Of a stretch of 9,870 nucleotides of DNA, positions 1 to 6,010 are shown piece after piece. The notes under the pieces were generated by a model that saw only the letters and a program-made list of their open reading frames with translations, searched no databases and had not been told where the DNA came from. The stretch is from Zetaproteobacteria bacterium (GTDB taxonomy: Bacteria; Pseudomonadota; Zetaproteobacteria; Mariprofundales; Mariprofundaceae), in assembly GCA_021545665.1 (NCBI GenBank), contig JAJRTX010000140.1:1-9870 (forward strand). The letters run 5' to 3'. The stretch's first letter is position 1. Each line of letters opens with the position of its first letter. Position numbers and translations under genes: made by a program.

Positions 1-970
1 CAAAATGACGATTTAGCACTCTTACGACATTCTCAGTATCTGTCGACTCGGAAAAAGATGTGAATTGAACCATATCGGCGAAAAGAACGGTCACGTCCTG
101 ACGATGGTTTTCCACTTTCATATCTGTATTTTTAAACACATCTGAAACCAGCTTAGGGTTAAGATAGCGATCAAAAACTTTTCGTAACTCTTTCTTATGT
201 TCCAGTTCACCCACCATGACATTAAACTGGGAAACTGCATCGGTCATTTCATCATTGCCACGTACTGGCAAACGGATATGATAGTCCCCGGCAGCAACCT
301 GCCTTGCTGCCTGAGCCAGCATTTCAAGCGGCTGGCTCATACTCCCGGCAATCCAGAAAACCATCAGACTGGATAAAAGCACTACAATAATTGCAGCAGT
401 CAACATCTTTGATGCCAAATGCCCCGCCAGTTCATCCCACGATTTTTCAGAGAAGTGAACACCGACTCCACCAACTTTAGTATCTGAATAAATGACCGAC
501 TTGGTTTCAAAAAGTGGATCAACCACCATACTTTTTATCTGCTTATCAGTCGGCGATATCTCTTTCAGTTTCCCATTTTTATCCAGTTTGTAAATTGTAT
601 CTTCCCTATGATCTTTGCCTGGAGCATACTCAATACGAACAGCGAGCACTGCGGGAACTTTCTTCAGGAAATTTTCAACGATCCCCGATGTCTCAGTTGT
701 ATTGCCTGATAACATGTGCAGCTTCAAATCATCTGCGAGACGACCAACATGAACTTTCGCCTGTGCTGACTGATTCTCCAACCATGCATCATGCTGCATA
801 TCAAGGATAACCAGATACAAAAAACCAACAGAGATTGCAATTGCGACACCCACCAGTATTGTCCAGCGCCATCGTATTCGAAAACGAGGGGAAAAGTGTT
901 CTTTTCCATCATTTTCTGGCTCTGCATCTGATTTTTTTTCTACTGCGGATTCTATTTCACTCTTTTGCAC
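1..970 (-). CDS. HAMP-domain class III adenylate/guanylate cyclase, 5' part
   Basis: Partial gene running off the left edge; 323 residues are visible. Class III cyclases make cAMP or cGMP from ATP or GTP. Reading order: a charged cytoplasmic N-terminus, TM1 at about residues 36-56, a sensor region of about 130 residues outside the membrane, TM2 at about 188-210, a HAMP linker at about 211-262, a linker helix with RKVFDRYLNPKLVSDVF, and the start of the catalytic domain with VTVLFADMVQFT. Asp299 in FADM matches the first metal-binding Asp of class III cyclases. The second metal Asp and the substrate-selecting residues lie outside the window, so the ATP/GTP choice and activity cannot be judged. 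The start is GTG at 970, because an in-frame TAG sits 9 bases upstream and the first in-frame ATG lies after TM1. An AGGAGGG at 987-993 is rather far away (17 bases). The sensor region is not the usual CHASE2 arrangement and I do not recognise it. Confidence 0.85.
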   Translation of the reverse strand, partial: MQKSEIESAVEKKSDAEPENDGKEHFSPRFRIRWRWTILVGVAIAISVGFLYLVILDMQHDAWLENQSAQAKVHVGRLADDLKLHMLSGNTTETSGIVENFLKKVPAVLAVRIEYAPGKDHREDTIYKLDKNGKLKEISPTDKQIKSMVVDPLFETKSVIYSDTKVGGVGVHFSEKSWDELAGHLASKMLTAAIIVVLLSSLMVFWIAGSMSQPLEMLAQAARQVAAGDYHIRLPVRGNDEMTDAVSQFNVMVGELEHKKELRKVFDRYLNPKLVSDVFKNTDMKVENHRQDVTVLFADMVQFTSFSESTDTENVVRVLNRHF

Positions 971-1009
971 AGCTCTACTCTATCGAACCCTCCTGATGGA
1001 GCAATGCCT

Positions 1010-1024
1010 GGCCTGAATCAGGCC
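1010..1024 (-). promoter_or_regulatory. Dyad in the cyclase leader
   Basis: GGCCTGA-A-TCAGGCC is an inverted repeat with 7-base arms, which could form a 6-bp hairpin with a 3-nt loop. An outer AATGC/GCATT pair at 1003-1007 and 1034-1038 could extend it across an internal loop. There is no T-run, so it is not a factor-independent terminator. It lies 40-54 bases upstream of the cyclase start and could be an operator or an mRNA structure. The function is unknown. Confidence 0.4.
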
Positions 1025-1108
1025 TGACTGGAAGCATTTATGGCACATCACGAATCTGTGTGAGTAAATCAGATAAACTCGCTATCTTTCACCAATGAGA
1101 GATAAATA

Positions 1109-1114
1109 ATTATA
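1109..1114 (-). promoter_or_regulatory. Candidate extended -10 promoter for the cyclase gene
   Basis: On the minus strand the sequence TTGGTATAAT contains a perfect TATAAT with an upstream TG at extended -10 spacing. No good -35 is seen 16-18 bases upstream (about AAGTGA), which an extended -10 can tolerate. Transcription would start near 1102, giving a leader of about 130 nt. This is a prediction from sequence only. Confidence 0.45.
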
Positions 1115-1174
1115 CCAACAAATACCTGGCATCACTTATACACACTCTCTGCAATAAATATTTTACATTGATGA

Positions 1175-1201
1175 AATAAAAAAGACCTGCAAAAGCAGGC
1201 C
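1175..1201 (-). terminator. Rho-independent terminator after ssb
   Basis: On the minus strand a GGCCTGC/GCAGGTC stem (7 bp with one G-T pair) with a TTTT loop is followed by a run of six Ts (1178-1183) and then ATTT. It lies about 40 bases past the ssb stop and closes the leftward transcription unit, insulating the cyclase promoter. Confidence 0.85.
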
Positions 1202-1240
1202 TTTAAATCTATACTCTACATTTATAGTAAAGCATACTAT

Positions 1241-1702
1241 TTAGAACGGAATATCATCATCCACTGGCACATCGCCGAAATCAGGCGCGCTGGCAAATGG
1301 ATCATTGCCGCCTTTAGATGCTGCTCCGCCTCCACCCTGAACAGGAAATCCACTACTTACAGAGTTAGCATTGGCCTGCCCGCCACCATCCTGACGACCT
1401 CCGATTAAATCCAGTGAGTTGACACTGGCATCGACTGAAGTCCGTTTATTACCGTCATTGTCAGTATATTCGCGCACTCTCAGTTCGCCGCTGACCGCCA
1501 CCTGGGTTCCTTTGACCAGATACTGTGGCAACCTGCCTTCGGCCCGTTTGCCAAACAGGGAACAGCGAATCCAGTTGGTTCCCTTATTATCACCAAAACC
1601 ATAATCCACAGCCACGGTAAATGAGCAGATCGCCATGCCGCCCTGGGTAAATCGTGTCTCACAATCTCTAGCCAGACGCCCGGTAAACGTATATACATTC
1701 AT
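1241..1702 (-). CDS. ssb: Single-stranded DNA-binding protein
   Basis: A 153-residue SSB that coats single-stranded DNA in replication, repair and recombination, normally as a homotetramer. Residues 1-105 form the OB fold (MNVYTFTGRLARD at the N-terminus, NWIRCSLFGKRAE at 43-55, the QVAVSGELRVREYTD strand region). A Gly/Gln/Ser-rich disordered linker covers about 102-145, and the acidic tip DDDIPF that recruits partner proteins ends the chain. Length is typical for bacterial SSB. The start at 1702 is preceded by GAGGGAG about 8 bases upstream. It follows the thioredoxin gene by 55 bp and may be its own unit: TAGAAT at 1725-1730 could serve as a -10, but no good -35 accompanies it. Being last in an oxygen/NO-type cluster may be accidental neighbourhood. 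Confidence 0.96.
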   Translation of the reverse strand: MNVYTFTGRLARDCETRFTQGGMAICSFTVAVDYGFGDNKGTNWIRCSLFGKRAEGRLPQYLVKGTQVAVSGELRVREYTDNDGNKRTSVDASVNSLDLIGGRQDGGGQANANSVSSGFPVQGGGGAASKGGNDPFASAPDFGDVPVDDDIPF

Positions 1703-1757
1703 AAAAACAACTCCCTCACAAACTATTCTATTAACAGACAGCGATCATAACTTAACT

Positions 1758-2315
1758 TTATAATTCATCCAGCCATTTGATTGAGCAACCTATTGTCGGA
1801 TGCTGCGGTTGAGGTGCATTTTCTCCTGCTGCCAGCAGCTCTGCTGCCGGAATCAACTCCTGCCTGGTCACTCTGGCTTCATCTTTCCAGTAATCATCGA
1901 TGCGACCATGATAATAGAGTTTACCATCAGCTGAAAACAGATACAGATCTGGTGTGCACTGGGCTTCAAAAGCCTTGGCTACTTGCTGCGTGCTATCAGC
2001 CAGATAGGGGAAATCAATGCCCCACTCCCCAATTTTCTCTTGCATGGCCGGTACGGAATCTTCCGGAAAATCAAGATGAATATTGGCATTGATTGCAATC
2101 GTATTAATGCCCATCGCTTTCAGTGTTTTAGCATGCCGGATTAAACGTGGCCAGACAGCAATGGCGTAGGGACAATGATTACAGCTAAAAACTACCAGCA
2201 GCCCTTTCTCGCCCATCTGATCATGTAATTCCACCTGCTGACCCTGCAAATCGCTAACAGCCATATCCGGCAACTGCCAGCCCAGGTCAACATGAATAGA
2301 TGCAACTAAAGCCAT
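1758..2315 (-). CDS. Thioredoxin-family protein, PRX-like1 type
   Basis: A 185-residue redoxin with a thioredoxin fold and no signal peptide, so probably cytoplasmic. The CxxC pair is Cys45-Asn-His-Cys48 in VVFSCNHCPYAIAVWP, with PEDS (84-87), FPYLADSTQQVAKAF and CTPDLYLFSADGKLYYHGRIDD following, then GCSIKW near the C-terminus. These are the hallmark blocks of the peroxiredoxin-like PRX_like1 group in the AhpC/TSA-thioredoxin superfamily. Extra Cys residues at 120 and 177 are conserved positions as I recall the family and may take part in the redox cycle. The substrate is unknown. The start at 2315 has AGAGGA about 7 bases upstream. It lies 32 bp after the SirB2-like gene and probably shares its transcript. 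Confidence 0.88.
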   Translation of the reverse strand: MALVASIHVDLGWQLPDMAVSDLQGQQVELHDQMGEKGLLVVFSCNHCPYAIAVWPRLIRHAKTLKAMGINTIAINANIHLDFPEDSVPAMQEKIGEWGIDFPYLADSTQQVAKAFEAQCTPDLYLFSADGKLYYHGRIDDYWKDEARVTRQELIPAAELLAAGENAPQPQHPTIGCSIKWLDEL

Positions 2316-2347
2316 AATGATTCCTCTCTATATTCCGCCAAGTCGAA

Positions 2348-2731
2348 TTATAGCCATGGTCGTGCATCCATGCTAATCGCAACAGATAAGATATAGGCAA
2401 ATGCTAACAGCGCTGCAATAAAACTGATGCGTTTGATCAGTAGTGTACGCCCGAAACGGAAGGCCACAGTGCCCAATCCTATATAGCCAAGCAGGGCAAT
2501 CAATTTTGCCGCCAGCCAACTGGTTTCCCAGGGTGCGATATCCAGCAAGGCGGCCATGCTGACACCCGTAAGCAGTAGCAGGGTGTCGATGGCATCCGGC
2601 ACCGTCCGACGCCACAAACGTTGCCGCACAGGCTGCTCCCGCCACATCGAAATGCCTCGCCAGCAAAACAACAGCAGGGAAATCACAGCGCAACTCATAT
2701 GGATGGGTAATATAATCTGTATCACAGGCAC
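2348..2731 (-). CDS. SirB2-like small membrane protein
   Basis: A 127-residue membrane protein with four hydrophobic segments (about 5-25, 46-65, 70-91 and 101-121). It matches the SirB2 pattern: an N-terminal helix with a His (PIHMSCAVISLLLFCWRG), a basic stretch, PDAIDTLLLLTG, then WLAAKLIALLGYIGLGTVAFRFGR. The family's biochemical role is not established; the name comes from Salmonella invasion regulation and is not a reliable guide here. The block I recall as PH-x-x-DT reads PDAIDT, so a usual His appears replaced by Asp. The start is GTG at 2731 with AAGGA close upstream; a second GTG six bases further in is an equally spaced alternative. It follows the 12-TM protein gene by 12 bp, indicating co-transcription. 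Confidence 0.78.
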   Translation of the reverse strand: MPVIQIILPIHMSCAVISLLLFCWRGISMWREQPVRQRLWRRTVPDAIDTLLLLTGVSMAALLDIAPWETSWLAAKLIALLGYIGLGTVAFRFGRTLLIKRISFIAALLAFAYILSVAISMDARPWL

Positions 2732-2743
2732 TTATCCTTCATA

Positions 2744-4042
2744 TTAATCGCCAAGACTGTCAAGCATGACGCAGGTTTTTTTGTAATATTTCAGGGCATG
2801 ATAAATATTCAGCCACAGCATCAGACAGGAAGCTGCAAACAGTAGTGCGGCGGGATAAAACACCCAACCCGAAGGCCACACTGCCGACGCAAGCAAAAAC
2901 AGTAATGCAGTTGTATGAACATGCAATTGCCGCCGAGCTGGCTGATCTGGAAGAATTTGTTTCATGGTTGGCAACTTCACATACTCATCAAGCCTGCTCT
3001 GCATATGAAACCACAATAAAAAGGGAACGATTTTATAGATCATGCCGACAATCAAAGAAATCAGAACGCCAACCAGAACTATTATGCCGATCACCAGTTC
3101 CATCGCTGAAACCAGTCCCTGATCAGATAGAAAAAGTCTGATTACCCACAACAATACGGTTACAATAATCGAGGCCATACCAAGTTTCCAGTAATCCATC
3201 GTGACATCAGGAATTCGGCGCCGACGCTGACTTTGCAGTGATAGAGTCGCCACAGCAAACAATGCATAACATAATATCGGCAGTATGATCACCCATACAG
3301 CCAGGTCAGGCCAAATCAAACAAGTAAGAGTATAGATCACCAATAAACTGAATATGGCCCTGGGCAACCAATACATAGCAATTTTCGGATAACCCGGTGT
3401 CATCTGAAACATCGGCACAACCTGAAAACCAACACCGATAAACATCAAACCAACCCAGCCAAGTAGCGCCCAACCCAGATGAATATCAGTCCAGGCAACC
3501 TCTGTAAATATTGTCACATCCGTCATCAATCCCAGTCCGCTACAAATGCAAACAGCTACAGCAATAGCTAAAGAAAGCACTGACAAGCGCATAGCCATTA
3601 CTGAATCAGATTGCGATCCGGCAGTAAACAGACAGCGAAGAGTCACCGCCAGAAACAGCATGAAGCAAACGCCCAGCATCAGGAATGCAAAGGTAAGTAG
3701 AATCTGCTGATACAATAGAAAACCGGCAACAAGCAACAGCACTCCGATAACGATCAATACATGCAATAGCGTACTGACTAAAATTGGTCTTTTAACAGGC
3801 GAACCAACTAAAACCGGCAGTAATTGCTGCATAGCCCCCATCATGACCATGGAAATAAAACCAAGTGTGATCATATGGGTTAAAGCAAACATGGATGGCG
3901 ACCAGCGGCTGGCAAAAATATCCGGGCCGCTGATCAACAACAGCACAGCAGCAGCAATTCCGAATAGTGGTGCAGTCAGAAAAAAGCGCAGTGGCACCGA
4001 CAGTGGCGGTGCCTGATCTAATGATAGTCCAGCCGTGTTCAT
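2744..4042 (-). CDS. 12-TM NnrS/heme-copper-oxidase-like membrane protein
   Basis: A 432-residue inner-membrane protein with about twelve hydrophobic helices (roughly 20-40, 49-71, 86-110, 113-135, 151-173, 184-212, 228-246, 248-268, 286-306, 315-346, 373-390 and 393-418). Recognisable blocks are ALTHMITLGFISMVMMGAMQ in helix 2 and DIHLGWALLGWVGLMFIGVG in helix 6. These resemble NnrS and heme-copper oxidase subunit I-like proteins often found beside hemerythrin and DUF2249 genes. His56, His188 and His346 lie in or next to helices and are candidate heme or metal ligands, but the full oxidase ligand set (including a CuB His cluster) is not evident, so it is unlikely to be a terminal oxidase. 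A role in NO tolerance or metal/heme handling is inference. It starts 6 bp after the upstream stop without a clear ribosome site, suggesting translational coupling. Confidence 0.72.
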   Translation of the reverse strand: MNTAGLSLDQAPPLSVPLRFFLTAPLFGIAAAVLLLISGPDIFASRWSPSMFALTHMITLGFISMVMMGAMQQLLPVLVGSPVKRPILVSTLLHVLIVIGVLLLVAGFLLYQQILLTFAFLMLGVCFMLFLAVTLRCLFTAGSQSDSVMAMRLSVLSLAIAVAVCICSGLGLMTDVTIFTEVAWTDIHLGWALLGWVGLMFIGVGFQVVPMFQMTPGYPKIAMYWLPRAIFSLLVIYTLTCLIWPDLAVWVIILPILCYALFAVATLSLQSQRRRRIPDVTMDYWKLGMASIIVTVLLWVIRLFLSDQGLVSAMELVIGIIVLVGVLISLIVGMIYKIVPFLLWFHMQSRLDEYVKLPTMKQILPDQPARRQLHVHTTALLFLLASAVWPSGWVFYPAALLFAASCLMLWLNIYHALKYYKKTCVMLDSLGD

Positions 4043-4048
4043 GCTAAG

Positions 4049-4315
4049 CTACAGGGCTTTCGTTGCATCGACAGCATCTTTTGCCTCTATGTCCTGCTCT
4101 CTCCAGATCAATACCTTAATAAGTGGCCCATCACTTTCCTGAACCAGAAAAACGAAGCCCCGCTTCTGCAACTGTGGATATATCAGCTTTGGTTCCTGAA
4201 AGTGAAGCACTTCCAGATACTGACCGGCTGCAAGCTTATCCACGGCTGCAAGCACCATATCCGCAGGCTCCGGGCAGGCAAAGTCCCGGACATCCAGAAT
4301 CCGTTTTTGTGCCAT
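4049..4315 (-). CDS. DUF2249 / TusA-like small protein
   Basis: An 88-residue cytoplasmic protein of the TusA/SirA-like fold. LDVRDFACPEP at 7-17 is the signature loop, and the block LIYPQLQKRGF is typical of DUF2249. Most DUF2249 proteins I recall carry PPEP here and lack the sulfur-carrying Cys; this one has Cys-Pro-Glu-Pro (Cys14), as in TusA-type sulfurtransferases, so sulfane-sulfur binding is possible but unproven. It lies between hemerythrin (11 bp gap) and the 12-TM gene (6 bp gap). DUF2249 genes commonly sit beside hemerythrin-like proteins in denitrification or NO-response loci. No clear Shine-Dalgarno precedes the ATG, so translation may depend on the upstream gene. Confidence 0.82.
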   Translation of the reverse strand: MAQKRILDVRDFACPEPADMVLAAVDKLAAGQYLEVLHFQEPKLIYPQLQKRGFVFLVQESDGPLIKVLIWREQDIEAKDAVDATKAL

Positions 4316-4326
4316 TTCAGGGTCTG

Positions 4327-4764
4327 CTAACCAATTTCTTTCATATTATGCAGAACCTGATCAATCGTATCATTGCCAAATTTATTATCGCACATGATAT
4401 AGAGCATTTGTTCTTCTTTGGTATTATGCTGCTGCATCAGAATCAGCATGGTCTCGGAAATACCGAGATAATGATCAGCATCCTGCTGTTCAATATCATT
4501 CCTCATTTCAACAATCAGGCCACGGATATGTACATGCTCGTCCCGCATGACCATGGCTGGCCCTCCTCTCATGACTTCCCTTTCAAAAGCAGGAAACAGG
4601 ATTTCCTCCTCATTGGTGAGATGAGTTTCCATGGAAGCAGCAAAAGCAGAAAAGTCCTTTCCGGCCTGCTGCCAGTTACCCGCTGCAACTGCGGCTTCGG
4701 CATCGGCAAACATAACATCGCACTGCCTGTGCTGACTGGTAAAAGTGGTATTAATCAATGACAT
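4327..4764 (-). CDS. Hemerythrin HHE-domain protein
   Basis: A 145-residue four-helix-bundle protein with the di-iron ligand pattern of bacterial hemerythrin-like proteins: His12, His48 and Glu52 (HLTNEEE), His77, and His113 and Glu117 (HNTKEE). Members bind O2, NO or react with peroxide, or help repair or sense iron centres; which applies here cannot be told from sequence. It has no signal peptide or fused domain, so it is cytoplasmic. It is the first gene of the leftward cluster. The start at 4764 has AGGAG about 7 bases upstream. An FNR-type palindrome about 150 bp upstream, with a -10-like hexamer at the correct distance, points to induction under low oxygen or by NO. Confidence 0.9.
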   Translation of the reverse strand: MSLINTTFTSQHRQCDVMFADAEAAVAAGNWQQAGKDFSAFAASMETHLTNEEEILFPAFEREVMRGGPAMVMRDEHVHIRGLIVEMRNDIEQQDADHYLGISETMLILMQQHNTKEEQMLYIMCDNKFGNDTIDQVLHNMKEIG

Positions 4765-4885
4765 AAAAATCTCCTGTTTTTATTATCCGGCGCAAGCTAA
4801 CAACCGTGAGGATAATTCCAGGACGGCAGCTAATGGCTGAATAGTGCATGGTTTATGGTAAATGCAGTATTAAATATTCGAGCCG

Positions 4886-4891
4886 AATTAA
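4886..4891 (-). promoter_or_regulatory. Candidate -10 of the hemerythrin operon
   Basis: TTAATT on the minus strand lies 23 bases downstream of the FNR-type palindrome, close to the spacing of class II FNR-dependent promoters (box centred near -41.5). Transcription would start near 4879 and give a leader of about 115 nt. The hexamer is a weak match to TATAAT, as is common for activator-dependent promoters. Confidence 0.45.
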
Positions 4892-4914
4892 CGCCAAAAA
4901 CATCTTTTCAAGCA

Positions 4915-4928
4915 TTGATCAGCATCAA
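4915..4928. promoter_or_regulatory. FNR/DNR-type binding site
   Basis: TTGATCAGCATCAA matches the consensus TTGAT-N4-ATCAA exactly, with both half-sites perfect. FNR, ANR, DNR and NNR regulators of the Crp/Fnr family share this site, so oxygen and NO control cannot be separated. Spacing to a -10 is good toward the hemerythrin gene and poor in class II terms toward the carbonic anhydrase gene (AAAACG at the expected place). The regulator gene is not in this window: the CNBD protein at 7940-8467 has no DNA-binding domain. Confidence 0.8.
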
Positions 4929-4964
4929 TTTATGAGGGTGCCGGTAAAAAAAAACGGCTCACTC

Positions 4965-4992
4965 TTGTATTCATATATAAAAAAACTATATT
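4965..4992 (+). promoter_or_regulatory. Candidate promoter of the carbonic anhydrase gene
   Basis: TTGTAT (4965-4970) and TATATT (4987-4992) are separated by 16 bp in an AT-rich stretch. The -10 is a five-of-six match and the -35 is weak. Transcription would start near 4999. A second -10-like TATATA at 4974-4979 would place the FNR site near -64, so activation in this direction cannot be excluded. Confidence 0.4.
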
Positions 4993-5003
4993 GATCCGCC
5001 ATC

Positions 5004-5022
5004 TATCGGAATTCGACCGATA
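5004..5022 (+). promoter_or_regulatory. Inverted repeat in the carbonic anhydrase leader
   Basis: TATCGG, seven bases, then CCGATA form a perfect 6-7-6 inverted repeat just downstream of the candidate transcription start and 10-15 bases before the ribosome site AAAGGAG (5032-5038). It could be a repressor operator or a small leader hairpin. No known family consensus is recognised. Confidence 0.35.
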
Positions 5023-5046
5023 CAATCAACCAAAGGAGATTTTTTA

Positions 5047-5946
5047 ATGAAACGTATTGCAATCGCAATCGCAGCTTGCGCCTTACTGGCCACGCCGGCT
5101 ATTGCCGGACATCACGGCGGAGGCCATAAAGAAGCGCACGTAGAAAAATACGGATCACATACCGCGCACGGCCCTGTTGCTGACAAAATCATTATCGAAC
5201 AACGCGAAGCACTTGCGAAAAACACCAAAGGTAAAGGTTTCGGCCCCCAGTCTCCCAGAGATATTGATGCCGTTGTCGGCGCAAACCATCGCATTTTCGG
5301 CATAGCGCCAGCATCTGCAGAAATGAATCTGTGCAACATCCATTTCCATAAAAATGCCGAGCACAAAGCCAAAAGCTTCTCTATCTATGCCGGCAATGGC
5401 AATGGTTACCAAAGTGGCTATCGTTATGATACATCGCTGTTAAGCAAGACTGAACTGGCACCAGCCAGTAAGACCTGTGACAGCACCCACAGCACACTAA
5501 AATCCGGTGATACGATTGAGGTCCACTATGTCTATACAACGGCTCAGGTAAAACCTGGCCCAACCTTGGGCGCATGCCTGAGTGAAGCGATTAATAACCC
5601 GCAACTGCGTGTAGAAACTCAGGTTTATATACTGGTCAACGACAAACATGCTGCAAGTTTTAAAGACCTGACAAAATACAGCAAGGCAAAATCCGGCCTG
5701 TATCAGGCTACAGGCATCCCTTCCAATACCGGAACGCCTGTTCAGTATGAAGGCTCCACAACTGGCCCCGGTTATAATGAAAAAGGCTCTCCTTTCCAGG
5801 TTTCCTGGAGTGTTCGCCCTCAGGTTGCCAAAGTGAATATCGCAACCGTAGGCAAATGGTGTGAGAAAAATGATTTTAATGAAGATCATGGGCACGGTGT
5901 AAGAAACCTGGTGCAAAACCCGGACCTGCTGTCTCAAATCAAATAA
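5047..5946 (+). CDS. Secreted delta-class carbonic anhydrase-like protein
   Basis: A 299-residue protein with a clear signal peptide (MKRIAIAIAACALLATPAIA, cleavage about 20/21), so the enzyme should act in the periplasm. Carbonic anhydrases interconvert CO2 and bicarbonate. The block CNIHFHKNAEHK (96-107) gives His99, His101 and His106, and EVHYVYTT follows with His160. These match my memory of the delta-class (TWCA1-like, CA_like) family first known from diatoms. Four Cys in the mature chain (96, 144, 177, 272) could form disulfides, fitting export. The mature N-terminus is His-rich (GHHGGGHKEAH), which may bind metal. The ATG at 5047 follows AAAGGAG at good spacing. It is a single-gene unit between the hemerythrin promoter region and a strong terminator. 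Zinc ligand assignment is inferred. Confidence 0.78.
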   Translation: MKRIAIAIAACALLATPAIAGHHGGGHKEAHVEKYGSHTAHGPVADKIIIEQREALAKNTKGKGFGPQSPRDIDAVVGANHRIFGIAPASAEMNLCNIHFHKNAEHKAKSFSIYAGNGNGYQSGYRYDTSLLSKTELAPASKTCDSTHSTLKSGDTIEVHYVYTTAQVKPGPTLGACLSEAINNPQLRVETQVYILVNDKHAASFKDLTKYSKAKSGLYQATGIPSNTGTPVQYEGSTTGPGYNEKGSPFQVSWSVRPQVAKVNIATVGKWCEKNDFNEDHGHGVRNLVQNPDLLSQIK

Positions 5947-5980
5947 GACCGGACATTTAGTCTACAGTGATTAAATACAA

Positions 5981-6010
5981 AAGCCGCCTCCCGTGGGAGG
6001 CGGCTTTTTT
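5981..6010. terminator. Bidirectional rho-independent terminator
   Basis: AAGCCGCCTCC, a CGTG loop and GGAGGCGGC followed by six Ts form a GC-rich stem of at least nine pairs. The plus-strand T-run (6005-6010) ends carbonic anhydrase transcription. On the minus strand the complementary T-rich tail serves phoR, whose TAA stop (6009-6011) touches the stem-loop. One element therefore serves two convergent units. Confidence 0.93.

Larger units (their letters stand above)
971..1174 (-). other. Leader/intergenic region upstream of the cyclase gene
   Basis: About 200 bp between the cyclase start and the ssb terminator, with no convincing ORF. It holds the candidate promoter at 1109-1114 and the dyad at 1003-1038, which would lie in an untranslated leader of about 130 nt. 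Nothing else is recognised. Confidence 0.5.

Noticed and set aside
514..810. Plus-strand open frame of 98 codons opposite the cyclase gene
   Set aside because: The minus-strand frame gives a coherent HAMP/cyclase protein across the whole region; the plus-strand translation is low-complexity and unlike any family.
4123..4761. Long plus-strand open frame of 212 codons opposite the hemerythrin and DUF2249 genes
   Set aside because: It is antisense to two conserved proteins with clear motifs, has no convincing ribosome site and its translation shows no recognisable domain.
4852..4873. TGCAT/ATGCA and nearby short inverted repeats in the hemerythrin leader
   Set aside because: The arms are only five bases with long loops in AT-rich sequence and are expected by chance.
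4991..5003. Second FNR-like half site, TTGATCCGCCATC
   Set aside because: The spacer is five bases, not four, and the second half-site is incomplete, so it does not fit the Fnr consensus.
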